From the NCBI RefSeq assembly GCF_963855985.1, contig NC_087090.1, positions 10,972,501-11,036,500 on the forward strand: a DNA stretch of 64,000 bases, written 5' to 3'. The notes beneath the pieces are model-generated. The model worked only from the letters and a program-made list of their open reading frames with translations, was not told the DNA's origin and searched no databases. A program made the translations under genes and the position numbers. Positions within the stretch are counted from its first letter, which is position 1. Each line of letters begins with the position of its first letter. This DNA is from Ostrinia nubilalis (taxonomy: Eukaryota; Arthropoda; Insecta; Lepidoptera; Crambidae). Positions 1-13,070 of this stretch are shown here, in pieces.

Positions 1-898
1 TAACGGTAAAATAGGCCATGATTGCCCACCACATGGATGTGTGAGCACTTTAGTAGTTATTCTATATACATCACGGTCAACAACACGTCTCCAGTCGACA
101 CAATACGCTTTTCTTCGTCGCACTGACTTGAAATTAAAGTGAAACCTTAGTTGAATTCTAATTGCGTACATGATGGCCATACTAAAGCATAAACTTGTAC
201 ATTCACTCCCATCGAACCGTCTTTCGAAAATGGCTGCGCATATCATATTGAAAACTACATTTAGGCTATGAGTAATAAATAAATTCTATATTTATACCTA
301 ACCCACTTATGCTTTATCTTTGTCAGCAATAACGAGGAAAAAAGATCTTTATGGGAACGTTCTTTTTGCCTCAACCTTTGGGCCAAGAGCTAAATTTAAA
401 TGTATATTTAATAATTTATATGTAAATAATCGATATCAGTATACATATTTAATTTTATTCTCACAAGTCCTCAATTCACTGTAGGCATTGACTTGTCTTT
501 CACATTACGCAACTTGCTTAGTCTTGCAACGCGCCGTTCCCACCAATGATCGAACACGTGCATACATACATACTTGCAAATATATCAACTTTTACAGCAT
601 CGTACCGAATCAAAAGTGAAATCCAGCGAGTGTCAGCTGTGCCAAACGGTTTGACCGGGCGAAAGTACCCATACTGGTTCCGACTCTCGCCCCACCCGAT
701 TGTAGCACGTCTCAGCACTCGACCACTTAACAGCCACCCATTAATTATATCATGGATTAAGCTTGCATATAAAATGATTTAAAACAACTAATCGATAAAT
801 TACATAATTTTGAAATTATTCTTAAAATTACACACATAATATAGGTAGTAATGTGTTACAGTGTAATTCAAAATTAAAATGAATAATATTTGTTTTAG
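1..898 (+). other. Intron of CDA1 (5' part of gene lies outside window)
   Basis: The first recognised exon begins after the acceptor tgttttag at 891-898, with two bases that complete a split codon, so the sequence to its left is intronic. The exons for the signal peptide, chitin-binding domain and LDLa domain must lie before base 1. I see no coding exon here; the short open frames carry no recognisable domain. Confidence 0.75.
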
Positions 899-2139
899 AT
901 ATCGACAACGACCCGAACAGGGCTCCGCCTTGTGACCCCTCGCAGTGCGTGCTGCCTGACTGTTTCTGCTCAGAGGACGGCACCGTCATTCCTGGTGACC
1001 TTCCCGCAAGAGATGTCCCCCAAATGATCACCATCACCTTCGACGACGCCATCAACAACAACAACATTGAACTGTACAAAGAGATCTTCAATGGAAAACG
1101 CAAAAATCCCAACGGTTGCGACATCAAGGCTACATACTTCGTTTCGCACAAATACACCAACTACTCAGCTGTTCATGAAACTCATCGTAAGGGACACGAA
1201 ATTGCGGTTCACTCAATCACGTAAGCTACTTACTTCTCTTTAATAAAATGTGTTGTTATATTTCTAATTATTGTCATTCAAATACTTAATTATGAATTTT
1301 TGTTCAACAGGCACAACGATGATGAACGCTTCTGGAGCAACGCAACTGTTGACGACTGGGGTAAGGAAATGGCTGGCATGAGGGTCATCATTGAGAAGTT
1401 CTCCAACATTACTGACAACAGCGTAGTAGGTGTACGTGCTCCTTACCTGCGTGTGGGTGGAAACAACCAATTCACCATGATGGAAGAACAGGCTTTCTTA
1501 TACGACAGTACCATCACGGCACCATTGTCCAACCCACCTCTATGGCCATACACCATGTACTTCAGAATGCCTCACCGGTGCCACGGAAACTTGCAAAGCT
1601 GTCCTACTAGAAGCCACGCTGTATGGGAAATGGTAATGAATGAGCTCGATCGTCGTGAAGACCCTACCAACGACGAATACCTTCCTGGATGCGCTATGGT
1701 AGACTCTTGCTCTAACATTTTGACTGGAGATCAATTTTACAATTTCCTAAATCACAACTTTGACCGTCACTACGAACAAAATCGTGCACCTCTTGGTTTG
1801 TACTTCCACGCTGCTTGGTTGAAGAACAATCCCGAATTTTTGGAAGCTTTCTTGTACTGGATCGATGAAATTCTGTCCAACCACAATGACGTTTATTTCG
1901 TCACTATGACCCAAGTGATCCAATGGATCCAGAACCCACGCACAGTCTCAGAGGCCAAGAACTTCGAGCCCTGGAGGGAAAAGTGCGCTGTGGAAGGCAT
2001 TCCCTCTTGCTGGGTACCACACTCGTGCAAGCTGACTTCCAAGGAGGTTCCCGGAGAGACCATCAACCTGCAGACGTGCCTGAGGTGCCCGGTCAACTAC
2101 CCCTGGCTCAACGACCCCACGGGCGACGGCCACTATTAA
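899..2139 (+). CDS. CDA1: Chitin deacetylase 1 (serpentine-type), last two exons, 5' partial
   Basis: Secreted carbohydrate esterase family 4 enzyme that removes acetyl groups from chitin in cuticle and tracheal matrix. Two exons are visible, 899-1220 and 1311-2139, joined by a 90-bp GT..AG intron with consistent phase (AC|G). They encode the deacetylase domain and the conserved C-terminal Cys-rich tail ending in NDPTGDGHY. Catalytic motifs are complete: TFDD (motif 1), HSITH (motif 2, metal His pair), RAPYLR (motif 3) and LGLYFHAAWL (late His motif). The exon starts at the junction after the LDLa domain, the same place and phase as in the CDA2 gene downstream on the same strand, so the pair arose by tandem duplication. 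Choice of CDA1 over CDA2 rests on the intact TFDD and HSITH motifs and on remembered family sequence. The N-terminal domains are off the window. Confidence 0.93.
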
Positions 2140-3749
2140 AGCGCCACGATCTCGGGCCTTAGCGCTCTAAACTTAGTTGATATAAAAATTGCGGTTGAGA
2201 GGTTGCATGGGTGACATATTTGGGGTTTGTTTTCGCTACAAGATATAGAGGTATTCGTTAAAACATTGGACAATTACGTAATAAGTCTGAATGTGTTTCC
2301 CTGTAATTTCATGTGTACCGGGTCATAATCCCGTCCGTAGTCTAAGTACCTACCTGTATGTAATATAGACTCGCATAAATATTTAATAGGTCTGTTTAAT
2401 ACTTTATGTGATTTTCTAATGTAAGTCTGTTTGAAAAATTTAAAAATACAAAACACAAAATATCACCGTTGTTTATATTGTGTAGTTGAACCTTATCCTT
2501 GTCCCGATTACCCAGTAATTACCTATTGCATCAATTGTGTTACCTTATAGTTATGACCAGTAGGAACATACGAGCCTGAGAGACTATACTTCACTGATAT
2601 GTTTTTCAATCATTTGGCAATCAAATATCACTCTTAGTGCACAGACAGAAAAAAGTCTTTAGTCACTCATATAACAATTTAGATACAGCATGGAGACGCT
2701 AAATCCGCATGACTTGTAAATTCATTTACCTGATGAATTTTATACCTACAACTTGCAAGCGTCAAATCTTGAGCTACCAATTCTGGTCACGTTCAGACTC
2801 CAATATACGTAAATATAAGTCAGAGTTAACACAAGACGTAGTTAATTAAGATCTTTATACGGTTACATTACAAGACTAAAAATCTATCATCAAGTTATTA
2901 AATAATAACAAGCTTTTAAGCCGCTCAATAAATAAGTAGACCACATCTATAATATTCGTTGATATATTTTATAACACAAAACTAAAAGTAGAGAAGATCA
3001 ACAAACATTTTGCTAAAAAAATATTTCAGAATCGAGTCTGATATGATAGTAGTATGAGATGCTTGGAGAAGATTGCATCAAAAGTTACTACTTATTAGAA
3101 ATGCACATTACAGTCTAATAAATAAGGTACTGAACTACCCGCCCTTGAACTACTAAACACAATATTTGAAATGATTACATACTGTGGCCATCGTTGTGTG
3201 TTGTTGTGTCACAGGAAATATAACTTTCGCAGCTAAGAACTAAGTGGAATTTATTTCCGCTAGATAAGTATACTCATATGATATGACTAAAAAACAAAAC
3301 GATTTAAGCACCAATCAAATTATTTACCAATTTATTGATTTTTTGTACTCGTAATAGACTTATCTATTGTTATTTTAAAGCATGCAATGGTCAAATAATT
3401 TTTACGATACAACATTTTAAAAGTCATAAAAAAATCACTCTTAAAGTATAATTTATTGGAACCAGTGTTCCTATAAATAAGTTAAAAAAAAAACAAGGCA
3501 GTCCTTGTTTTGAAATGAAAATATAACGACAACAAAATCTATCATCAAGCTTTTTTGTAAGTTGTTTGCTTGTACGAAGTCATTAGCCTTTCAAAAGCTT
3601 CATTACATATACTAAAAGCTTATGCCAACATGTCGCGCTTATATCTTCCAAGACGAAGGTATGTGTCGTCGTTTAAAATGGACAAATAAAATTCTTGAAG
3701 GAGGATCCAGGGGTATTGACCAAATGATTTATGTTCAAACGACAGTAAT
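2140..3749. other. CDA1 3' UTR and intergenic sequence
   Basis: The CDA1 3' UTR must start here, but I found no unambiguous AATAAA within the first few hundred bases. The rest is AT-rich with no coding signal or clear repeat. Confidence 0.6.
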
Positions 3750-4211
3750 GTCTATACAATATGTAACAAAAACACCGTCCGATCCGAAAGGGTCATAAAG
3801 TAGCTTTAACAACATTACCAAAACAAGTATCAAAATTACGTAATTAATAAAAACAATTTTTTTATCGATTTTTAAAGTCAATAAGTTTAGCAATGATTTA
3901 CCCTACAACGGGGAAATTTTCAAAAAGCGTTAACACTCTGTCGGCGCGCGGCTTTTTTTAAGACGCTGGGGGTCATGACCTTATGACGTCGCTACGCGTG
4001 CCGGCGCATCTCTACCCCTCCCGCGTACCCTCTACACTGCAGTTCGGATTGCCATGTAAGCTATTTTATTTTTGTAAATTTTGTATTTATTTTTCATGGG
4101 GTATTTTTTTTATAATATTTTATGAAAATTATTACACAAATGGAATCTTAACTCGATACCTATTAACACCTTAATGGATCGGACGGTGTTTCCGTTACAT
4201 ATTGTATATAC
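3750..4211. repeat. Short inverted-repeat transposon (MITE-like)
   Basis: Ends are inverted copies of about 36 bp. The left end reads tctatacaatatgtaac then acaccgtccgatcc, and the right end (4174-4211) is its reverse complement with few mismatches. The interior has no transposase. A TA-type target duplication is possible but not certain. Confidence 0.6.
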
Positions 4212-4599
4212 TCGTACATTTGGTGTTTAATTTGAGCACTCAGAGCTAAGTGTGTACTTATTATGATGTATGGAGTTCGTTTAGATACGTACGACAGTGT
4301 ATGAGAGATTTCAATGATACCTACCTACATCTATGATTAAACAGTAGCTATTACCTACTTAATAACAAAAGTAATGAATAATTCGCCGAGAGAGCATAAA
4401 TAAAAAAAAATCGCATGAAAGATTATGCCTTTAATATTGTACGAATATAACTGAAATATTATGATGTAATACAGAAACTAAGTACTGACTGCGCCGTCTA
4501 GACCAAAACTAAGTAGAGCTTTGTACTAAGGGTACCAGACAACGGATATACTTACTAAATATAAACCAATACAAACAGACATGTTCATGTACACAATAC

Positions 4600-4680
4600 A
4601 TGATTCCCGCACGGGAATCGAACCCGCGAACTATGTCTTAGTAGTCCGGCACGCGAACCACTATTGCACTATACCAAATG
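4600..4680 (-). repeat. tRNA-like SINE head
   Basis: On the minus strand there is an A-box-like segment followed by a perfect B-box (gggttcgattccc). The putative acceptor-stem ends do not pair, so this is a tRNA-derived SINE fragment, not a working tRNA gene. Confidence 0.5.
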
Positions 4681-5786
4681 TATCCTAATTAATTATCTAC
4701 CTTTATTTTATAAATGATGCCATATAGTCGTGCCAACCCTGTTGAAACGAGTTAAAGGTCTACAGCATGCAACCTAAAGTCAGAGTTACACAGACGAGTT
4801 TATTGATAATATGTAATAAGGTCAAGGAAGCAATAGATGCGTTGACGCATAAAAACATTCAGAAATTCAGCAGCGTCGGGCTTTTGATGAGTCGTCGGCT
4901 GTCTCGTCGAACAATGGCTCATGGGCGGGTCGCGGGTTAGCGGGCGCGCGGGCGCGAGCGCAGCCAACACGCCATTATCCCTGCGTATGCGACGCGCTGG
5001 TGGGCGGCTGTTGCACATCATCACCCAATATCTGCATATTATCGCCAGCACCACAACAAACTTTCCTTTTCGTGTCGCAACGCGCTTATATGATAGCAAA
5101 GAATAAGGACAATGAAAAGCAAAATGTATTGTTAGCAGCATCTAAATAAATAGAGAGTTTGAGGTTCGTTCTGTTGATATTAAGGTGGCAAAGAATAACG
5201 ATGCAGTCTACGACAGTGAAAGCAGTGAAAGTATTATGTCGCACTATTCAATTGTATTTGCGGCAGTCTCGGTTAACACCATCTTAGTTGTTATCGCGTC
5301 TGTAATTCCGTATCTTCGTCTGTTTTCAATAAATGGTATGCGCTGAATATGTCAAGGCTTAGCCAGAATATATAATGTCTTGGGTTTAAAACCATGACCC
5401 AAACGCGATTAGTGTTCTGAGAGCTCACAAAATACTTTTTTTTTGCCCCAAAGAGTATATAAGCGTTTTTCCTGTATGATTTAAGTTACAACTCGTTTAG
5501 TCAAGGATACATGCCATTGTAAACGATTTGCTGTTCTGTATACATGTAACCATTTCTGCGAAATGTACACGTCATTGTTTACGCATTGGTTGTTACTGGT
5601 TCCACAGCGAATAATTAACATTAACTGAAGGGCCCTCTTTGCTCTTATACTGAAAACAACAAATATTAACTTGTCAGATTACTCTTGCGATTCAAATGTA
5701 CAACGTCTTAACAACGTCTACAAACTTTGCCGATAGGTATTTTGCGGTTACAAAGCTTTTTCATTTGACCTTATCTTAATTCTAAA
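4681..5786. other. Intergenic, with a GC-rich island at about 4905-5005
   Basis: Mostly AT-rich with no gene seen. About 100 bp near 4905-5005 is sharply GC- and CpG-rich (for example gcgggcgcgcgggcgcgag), unlike its surroundings. It could be a promoter or enhancer island; no domain is encoded. Confidence 0.4.
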
Positions 5787-8028
5787 CCCAAGTAGCAACA
5801 GATTATCTTCATAAGGCATTGAAGATATCTTGAAGACTAGTAGCCTAATTCCGGCCGTTGTCTTGGCCAAGACAATAGTCGCACTCAAGAAATCTTAAAG
5901 TTATGCCCCAAGACAATGGTAAGCAAAAAAGGGCACAATCCTTTGGAAATCACTGAGACAGAGTTAAGACAACGCTTAAGGCAGACTTAAACCCTAATTA
6001 AGAGTGTAGTTTTAAGAATTTCTAAACAAGTACTATAATATAACTTGTAGTATGACTGTAGACAAGGAAATAGAGTTGAAGATATCTTGAATACTTATTT
6101 AAGAGTAATAATTATTTTTACAGCTAAGGTTTATTTAACTTCATGAAGAACTATGTAAGACACTTTTTATTAAAGAGGAACTTTAATTTAGTAAACATTG
6201 TGATCTTTAACACTAAATCAACTTTAGATAAAGGTTAATGAAAATGGCGATTAAAAATTATTTTAATAACTAATTTATATTATGTCTAGAATAGACCGTG
6301 AATGTCATTTTTGCATAGGAAATATAAAACGCATTGTGGTTTCTCGTGTAAAATCAATGGATAATGTTATAAAACAGGAGGGCCTTGAAAAAAACCTAAT
6401 AAGATAAATAAAATATTACGAAATTGTATTGTATAAACAAAACTTTGAGGTTATAAAATAATATTTTATTTTATGCAAACGTTCTTAGACATTTATGCAA
6501 CTAGAAAAAGTGTAACAAAGACGTACTTCAATTTAAATGTCCTCTTGTTATAATATTATAGGTTAATTTCTAATTTATTTTTTGTTACACATAGCTCATA
6601 ATGGCGGTAATTCTAATTTGTCTTAATGTAGCAAGAGTATAGAAGATTTTGAATTTGTAAGTTAAGTTAAGAAAGAGTTGAGACAAGTTATACTTTACAT
6701 AGTATTAGCTTAGAAACATTAGATTTAACTTACACTTAAAATTCACTTGATGAAGTATTACTTAAGTGCATATGGTATCAAGTAGCTCTTTAGTTTTATT
6801 TAATTAAAACTAGATAGTTTTCATTCTGTCTTAGTCTTGCTAAATTATTGGTGCTGCTATACATTAAAGAACAATTCATTTACTAACTAATTTATTAATT
6901 ACATGATTTCTCCCTCGGATTGTCCGTGTGGAAGTCGAAAATGGTTCTAATAGGATTTTAATTGGTTTTTACGTTTTTAGTTTTGTTATAACATATAGGG
7001 CGGGTAAATTGCACCACCCGCATATTTCGTAAAGTATTCTTTGAACTCTGTAATTGCAACACTCAGCGATAAGCAATTAAATTTATTGAATATCGGATAT
7101 TATGATTTTTGCCGTATTGATTGTGAAAAGTTTTTATTTAATTGTTTTTATGGAACTTTTAACAATTTGTGATTTTGTTAAATTGATTAAATTTAACAAA
7201 ATCACAAATTGTTAGTAATTTATTAAATACACAGTGTTTCTAATTTATTAAATAATGAGAAGATTGAGCAGCGTAAATAAGTGTGGATTACAATTATTAG
7301 AAACATTTTTCGGTAGTTATTATGTTAAGATTTTTTAAAGGTAAGCCTTCTGTGTCCTAGTTAGTTAAATTGTATAATATCATGTTGTACCTAACTTTAC
7401 CATACAATTTCGAAAATATTTTAGACAATACCTATTTTAGTAAATCATATTTTGAGTTTACTTATAATAGCATAATTTAGTTTGCGGGAGACCGCACGCA
7501 TTTTGTATCAAAAATTAATACAATAAGCTGCGCACGCAGGTGCTCGTGCATTACCTTGAATTAATAGGCGTGATCCTGTTTTATCGAAATCGTCCCGTTA
7601 AGTGTATTTTTTCTCAAAATGTACTAATTCTAGTAAAAAAGTAATTAACTTAATCTTCAGAAAACTATTTCTAAGACAATGGTCTTTAAAAAGTCCTAAG
7701 TTAATCTACTAATACTTTTTTTACTTTGCAACACTTAAATAATACTTTATCTATACTATTTAGTATTAAGTGAGCATACAAAAAATCTTAATTTAATAAA
7801 ATAAGATTTTTTTTACTTAAGCTTAGAATAACTTAAGACCAAATTATCTAAAGAATACTTAACTTGGTTTTGGGTATTCTTAATTTGCTTAAGTAGCGCT
7901 CGATGAAGAATATAAAGTCTTAAAGAAAAAAATATCTATTCTAAGTTAATTTGGTTTCAGCTTAAGTGTAAATTTAGATAGAGTTAAGACAAGTAAGATT
8001 TTGCCATTAATACCAATTGCTACTTGGG
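5787..8028. repeat. Candidate 2.2-kb non-autonomous DNA element with 12-bp TIRs
   Basis: The segment starts cccaagtagcaa and ends ttgctacttggg, a 12-bp terminal inverted repeat. Both flanking kilobases inside are unusually rich in cttaag/gttaag words on both strands, reminiscent of subterminal transposase-binding repeats. There is no open frame of note and I could not settle a target duplication. Confidence 0.4.
7160..7214. repeat. Near-perfect 25-bp-arm hairpin
   Basis: The left arm taacaatttgtgattttgtt... is followed after a 4-5 base loop (gatt) by its exact reverse complement. Confidence 0.8.
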
Positions 8029-10522
8029 AATCTAGCTTCACGATTTCCTAGATACAATACGAGACTCATGCGATCATCGATATTATAGTACCTATGTAGG
8101 TACATAGTTGTTTTGTGCATTTAATTAGCCTTCATAACAATGACGTATTTGTATGCTGGACGTAGAGATACCGACTATTGGTAGAGCTACTATCTATACG
8201 GATAGGTATGTATATGCATTGTCGCAAGTGAAAGGAAATATCTGGTAGGATCCTTGACTCGCGCGCGCCTACTTGCGACGACATCGGTAGGCTACGATGT
8301 ACCACTGATACATCATGAAAGTTATTTTTATTAATACACGAAGTAATAAAGATCCTCGTAAGCTGTTTTATTAAATGTTTAAAGCTTGTAATTACAATCT
8401 TTTCCTTAAATTAATATGATTACCTACAAAGCAAGATGATGTTGCGCCCGTGCTCCGCTTTGCAAAAAGTCAATCATTATTGTATTTACCTATTTAATAA
8501 TATACTAATTTATTAAATTTATTAAAACTTAACATAAAAAAAAACATAAAGTCAATTAAGAGCTAAGTTTAATAAAATTGGTGGGTCTCATATTAAAAAT
8601 TAAGTATTTTAATAATATATCTTTCAAACGGTGTCTAGGAATGTTAATGTTAAAAGTTTTCAGATTTAGGTAGGTATACATTAGGAAAAATACTCGTAAC
8701 AGAATTCTTATTAAAAATCAACCATTATGTTAATTCATAATACTAAGAATACTAAAAACTCTATATCCAGGTCAAATATGCACGTAACAACCGCAAGGTG
8801 TAAGCAATCGATAGTTTAAATGTTAAATCTTCAGTATCTTGCGCAACAAATAACGCATCTCGTGAAAGTGCAAATGTAAGAACCTAAGTAATCAATGGAC
8901 ATGACAAGTGAATCCAAATGTTTTCAAGAGTTCATGTGAGATGTTATAAACTTTTATGTAACTTTACAGGCATTGTAAGTCCAGATTAACGGTAATAATG
9001 TGTATATCGTCTATACCGGTTCCTGTCGATCAAACAGTTATTGCAATACGAACAAGATCGTCTTAGTGGCCATATGTCTGTAATTCTGGTTTTGCAGACA
9101 TCGCTAAAGATGTCGGTTCAGTCAGCGGTCAAGAGGTCGGCGTCGTCGCGTGCACGTCGCGGGCCGCAGCACCCGCCCGCCCCGCGCTCGCCGGCACCGC
9201 GCCGAGACCCCGCGGGTCTTACATAACCTGATCCACCCGGACATTACAATACGACTCGTCTCCCAGATGCTTTCATCTTCGGAAACAATTATCACTACGT
9301 TGCAGCATTGTTCTTGCTCATTATAACTATGCTAAAGCCGGCCTCGCATGGTAGTTTGGGTGACGCACTACGAGATGTCGCAGGTTCAATCCCCGCTCAC
9401 AGACATTAATTTGTGCCCATGTATGTACAGGCTATGTAGTTTATTGTATTGTTCTATGTGATTTCTGTATACTTACAGATTATAAGGATTAACCTTGTTT
9501 TGTGTATGGACTTAAGCGCCGTTAATTTTTCTGGTACATAGTTACTACTTACTCATTGTACAAGTTTCTTAGTTTGGATACAGAATAAATAGGACCTATG
9601 TTTGAGTCTAAGTGGTGTTAAAATATGGAAGGATGTTATTTTAATTTAATTTAAAATAAACAGAAACAATATTTAACTGTTAAATCAAGGAACGCAAACA
9701 TGAGAAGGGACCGGCTTGATCAATTGCTACGATGTTGCACTGTCACGTCGCGAATAAACCTGATTGCTATTTTTATTCAACGGGTAAAGATGTTCGTAAG
9801 CACGTTCAAGATTCGAAATCAGGTAGTTTTTAGAATGGTAAATGATTGAAACCTTTTCAACTAATAAGAAGCAGACCTTGACGTCCTTGACTCTTTCTTG
9901 ACTTGTACCCCATCTAAGCTGGTCTTCTCGCGCAAATAACAGGCACGTGACCTCTGAATCTATTAACATTTTCTCAAAATCACTTTGCGAATATTTAATT
10001 AAACACAAATATTTTTTCTATTAATTCAGCTGTCAGTCCTACATTTGATATGAGTTAAAAAATATGTAGATTTGTGTTAATTAAACTTACCTAACTACAT
10101 TGATTTGTTTAAAATCATAATATTGATTTTATTTGTTTTATATTATAGTAGGTAGTTACAAAACGGGAATTCGTAAAAAAAGACATTATTTGAAAAATAT
10201 CAAGCATATTACATTGATTCAGTTCGAGGATTAATCCTAATTTATTTTTTAGAGCAATTAAGTACTCCATAAAATAATCTTTGCTACACAGTAAATATAT
10301 AAATATGGCTGTCGGAAGGTCACAATAGTTGTTGGTGGTAGTTGAAAATCGTATCATATTCCATGAAAATACTTAACTCCTTTCAGTGAGGTATTTATGA
10401 AGTACCTAGTTAACATAATTATTAAGGTCGGAGTAAGTTACTACTTTTCTACGCCTCATTATTTTCCGGAAACTTCAAGTTCATGTAGATCAATGTCACA
10501 TCCTATTTATGTAGATACGGCC
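8029..10522. other. Intergenic, GC-rich patch and tRNA-like fragment
   Basis: No gene recognised. About 9121-9220 is strongly GC-rich and could read as a short Arg/Pro-rich open frame preceded by a splice-acceptor-like tract and followed by a gtctta donor-like site, but nothing identifies it. Around 9341-9410 there is a B-box-like segment (gcaggttcaatccccgc), a probable SINE remnant. Confidence 0.4.
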
Positions 10523-10525
10523 TAC

Positions 10526-11912
10526 TAGTCCAGTCAATGAATGCCTTAACGACGGTGTAGAGAGAAATCCGTGGAACACAATTTCTGACTTCGGGACTTT
10601 ATTTAGACTAGTTAGGAGGTGAACATAGCAAAAGTCCCCGCCCTTAGCCCTTGAGCCGGCGGGGAGAGGGGGGTTTAAAGGTACTACTTTTCGGTTTTTC
10701 GCTTAATCCTCGGAAACTATGCGTCCTAGTGACATGACTACTATGAACCAAAAAAAGCTTATTCAATTTGCTACAGGTGAGACATTCAAGTTTTTCTATG
10801 TCTTTTATAGTTTTCACGGCATCTGCTCTAGAAGGTCTGTAATATTGGAAATTTTATTTTTGTCTTACATGTTCCCATCAGGAGAAAATTGACTAAATCA
10901 ACATTAAGCCAACATTTTAGACATGCGGGAGCATGTTAAACCTAGTTCCAGGGAGGGGACTGCACCGTGCGTATATTTAGACGACCCAATTGGAGCCACT
11001 TTTGACTCCTCATCACTCAAAAACTACTGTGCATTAACACTTCAAATTTGGCTTATGTGTTGAAACTTGCAATGTAAACATCAGCTTCAAATTTCATAAA
11101 TATACCTCAAATGGTTATTTAGGTATTGACGTTCAAAAATCGACATTTAGAGCTCTAAAATCTATCTATCACCTGTGAAATGTTAAAATTTACTGGTTTT
11201 TTATTTGTTCCTTTGTATTTATACATCTACCTATCTGGATGCCAAATTTGAACCTTCAAGGTCATCTGGAAGTTGTTAGAATTTGGTCTATAGGTCAGAT
11301 ATGTAGATATTTAGACGTACAATACCTAAAGAACCGTTTGAGGTATATTTATGAAATTTAAAGCTGACGTTTATCTTGCAAGTCTCAACACATGAGCCAA
11401 ATTTGAAGTGTTAATGCACAGTAGTTTTTGAGTGATGAGGAGTCAAAAGTGGCTCCAATTGGGTCGTCTAAATATACACACAGTGCAGTCCCCTCCCTGG
11501 AACTAGGCTTAACATGCTCCCGCATGTCTAAAATGTTTGCTTAATGTTGGTTTAGTCGATTTTCTCCTGATGGGAACATGTAAGACAAAAATAAAATTTA
11601 CAATATTACAGACCTTCTAGAGCAGATGCCGTGAAAACTATAAAAGATATAGAAAAACTTGACCGTCTCACCTGTAGCAAATTAAATAACCTTTTTTTGG
11701 TTCATAGTAGTCATGTCACTAGGATGCATAGTTTCCGAGGATTAAGCGAAAAACCGAAAAGTGATATCTTTAAACCCCCCTCACCCCGCCGGCTCAAGGG
11801 CTAAGGGCGGGGACTTTTGCTATGTTCACCTCCTAACTAGTCTAAATAAAGTCCCGAAGTCAGAATTTGTGTTCCACGGATTTCCATGTATAATGCTTTA
11901 TTGACTGGACTA
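10526..11912. repeat. 1.4-kb fold-back (long palindromic) transposon
   Basis: The two halves are near-identical inverted copies of over 600 bp, meeting around 11180-11290. Outermost bases are tagtccagtcaat and its reverse complement attgactggacta. The triplet tac flanks both sides (10523-10525 and 11913-11915), a possible 3-bp target duplication; alternatively the ta inside the repeats is the duplicated target. No coding capacity. Confidence 0.8.
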
Positions 11913-11915
11913 TAC

Positions 11916-13068
11916 TGTAATTAAGAAGTAGGTACTCGTACTTTCCGCACTTTATTATCAAACATTAATAACTTCGTTAAAAGTTATATGTAATAATTGT
12001 AAATGTTACTTGATTAGCCACAGGACATTAGAAGCAGTCTGAGATACTCGAAAATAGAATCTTTCTATCGACCTTGATTTCACATTGACATAATTATTTA
12101 AATAAAACAGGTTCACGCTAACCTATTTACCATTGGACCAGTATGTAAAAGAGTATTCTCGATTTCATGGAATTGGCAAAAAGGCCATCATAATCTAAAA
12201 TATTAAACCTTAACTGGATTTCATCTTGATTAATTTAATATGATAATATTTTTCTAACAATCACGTTATGTAATGAAAAGGTTTAAAATGAGGGTAGAGA
12301 AAATGCGTATGACTCTGACACAACACGGGCGAGACATGTTTTTGATGAAAATCGCAATTAACGAATTGAAGTCTGTTTGGGCTATTGCTTCATGTAGACA
12401 TGGTAAAAGAAATGAAATACCTTGTCTTGCACAAGGAGAAAGTAAATTGATTGATCAATTAGATTCTAGTATGCTATAAAACATTAAAACATACCTATAA
12501 AATAAAATTATTTCCCTTAAAATCTATCCATAAATAAAGATTCAAAAACAACTTTTAGTCAAAATTAACAAGGTTGCCAATTTAATTCAATAGTTTGACG
12601 AAAAGTTAACCTTCAATATCACGTCGTGAATGCGGAAACTGTCTAGTTAAGGCAAAAATTTTGATTAACTCCTGAAAGTGAATATGTCATGAATAGTTTC
12701 ATAATTATAATCTTATAGGGACGATGTAGGTATAGCTTATATGACCCATATTTAATTTTAATCACGAGTAAAATAAGATAGGTAATACTTAAGAACTACA
12801 AGTTTTACAAAACAATAAAACGTATTACCTACTGAGCAGAGATGATGCACAGAATTCAATTAGGCAAAATCTATTATTTCCTGAACTCATAATTTATCAC
12901 TTTAACCCTGAGCCCTTTTTCAAATACTTTTCTCATATCTCATTTTAGAAATATATGGGTGTCATAATAGCCTTAAATGTTAATAAACGTGATTTGGAAA
13001 TATCTATGCAATATATAACTTAAATTCCATACATGTAGACCAGGTATAATACCAAATAATGTGGTTGG
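11916..13068. other. Intergenic
   Basis: AT-rich. A 68-codon open frame at 12273-12479 has no recognisable domain and I do not call it a gene. Confidence 0.4.
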
Positions 13069-13070
13069 TA

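Noticed and set aside
4600..4680. Possible tRNA gene (minus strand)
   Set aside because: A- and B-box-like segments exist but the 5' and 3' ends do not form an acceptor stem; better explained as a tRNA-derived SINE. The same holds for 9341-9410, 23588-23637 and 53021-53095.
9727..10008. 93-codon open frame on the minus strand
   Set aside because: No domain, no paralogue in the window and no splice context; expected by chance in AT-rich DNA.
12273..12479. 68-codon open frame on the plus strand
   Set aside because: No recognisable family and no promoter or splice support. It could be a decayed transposon fragment but I cannot show it.
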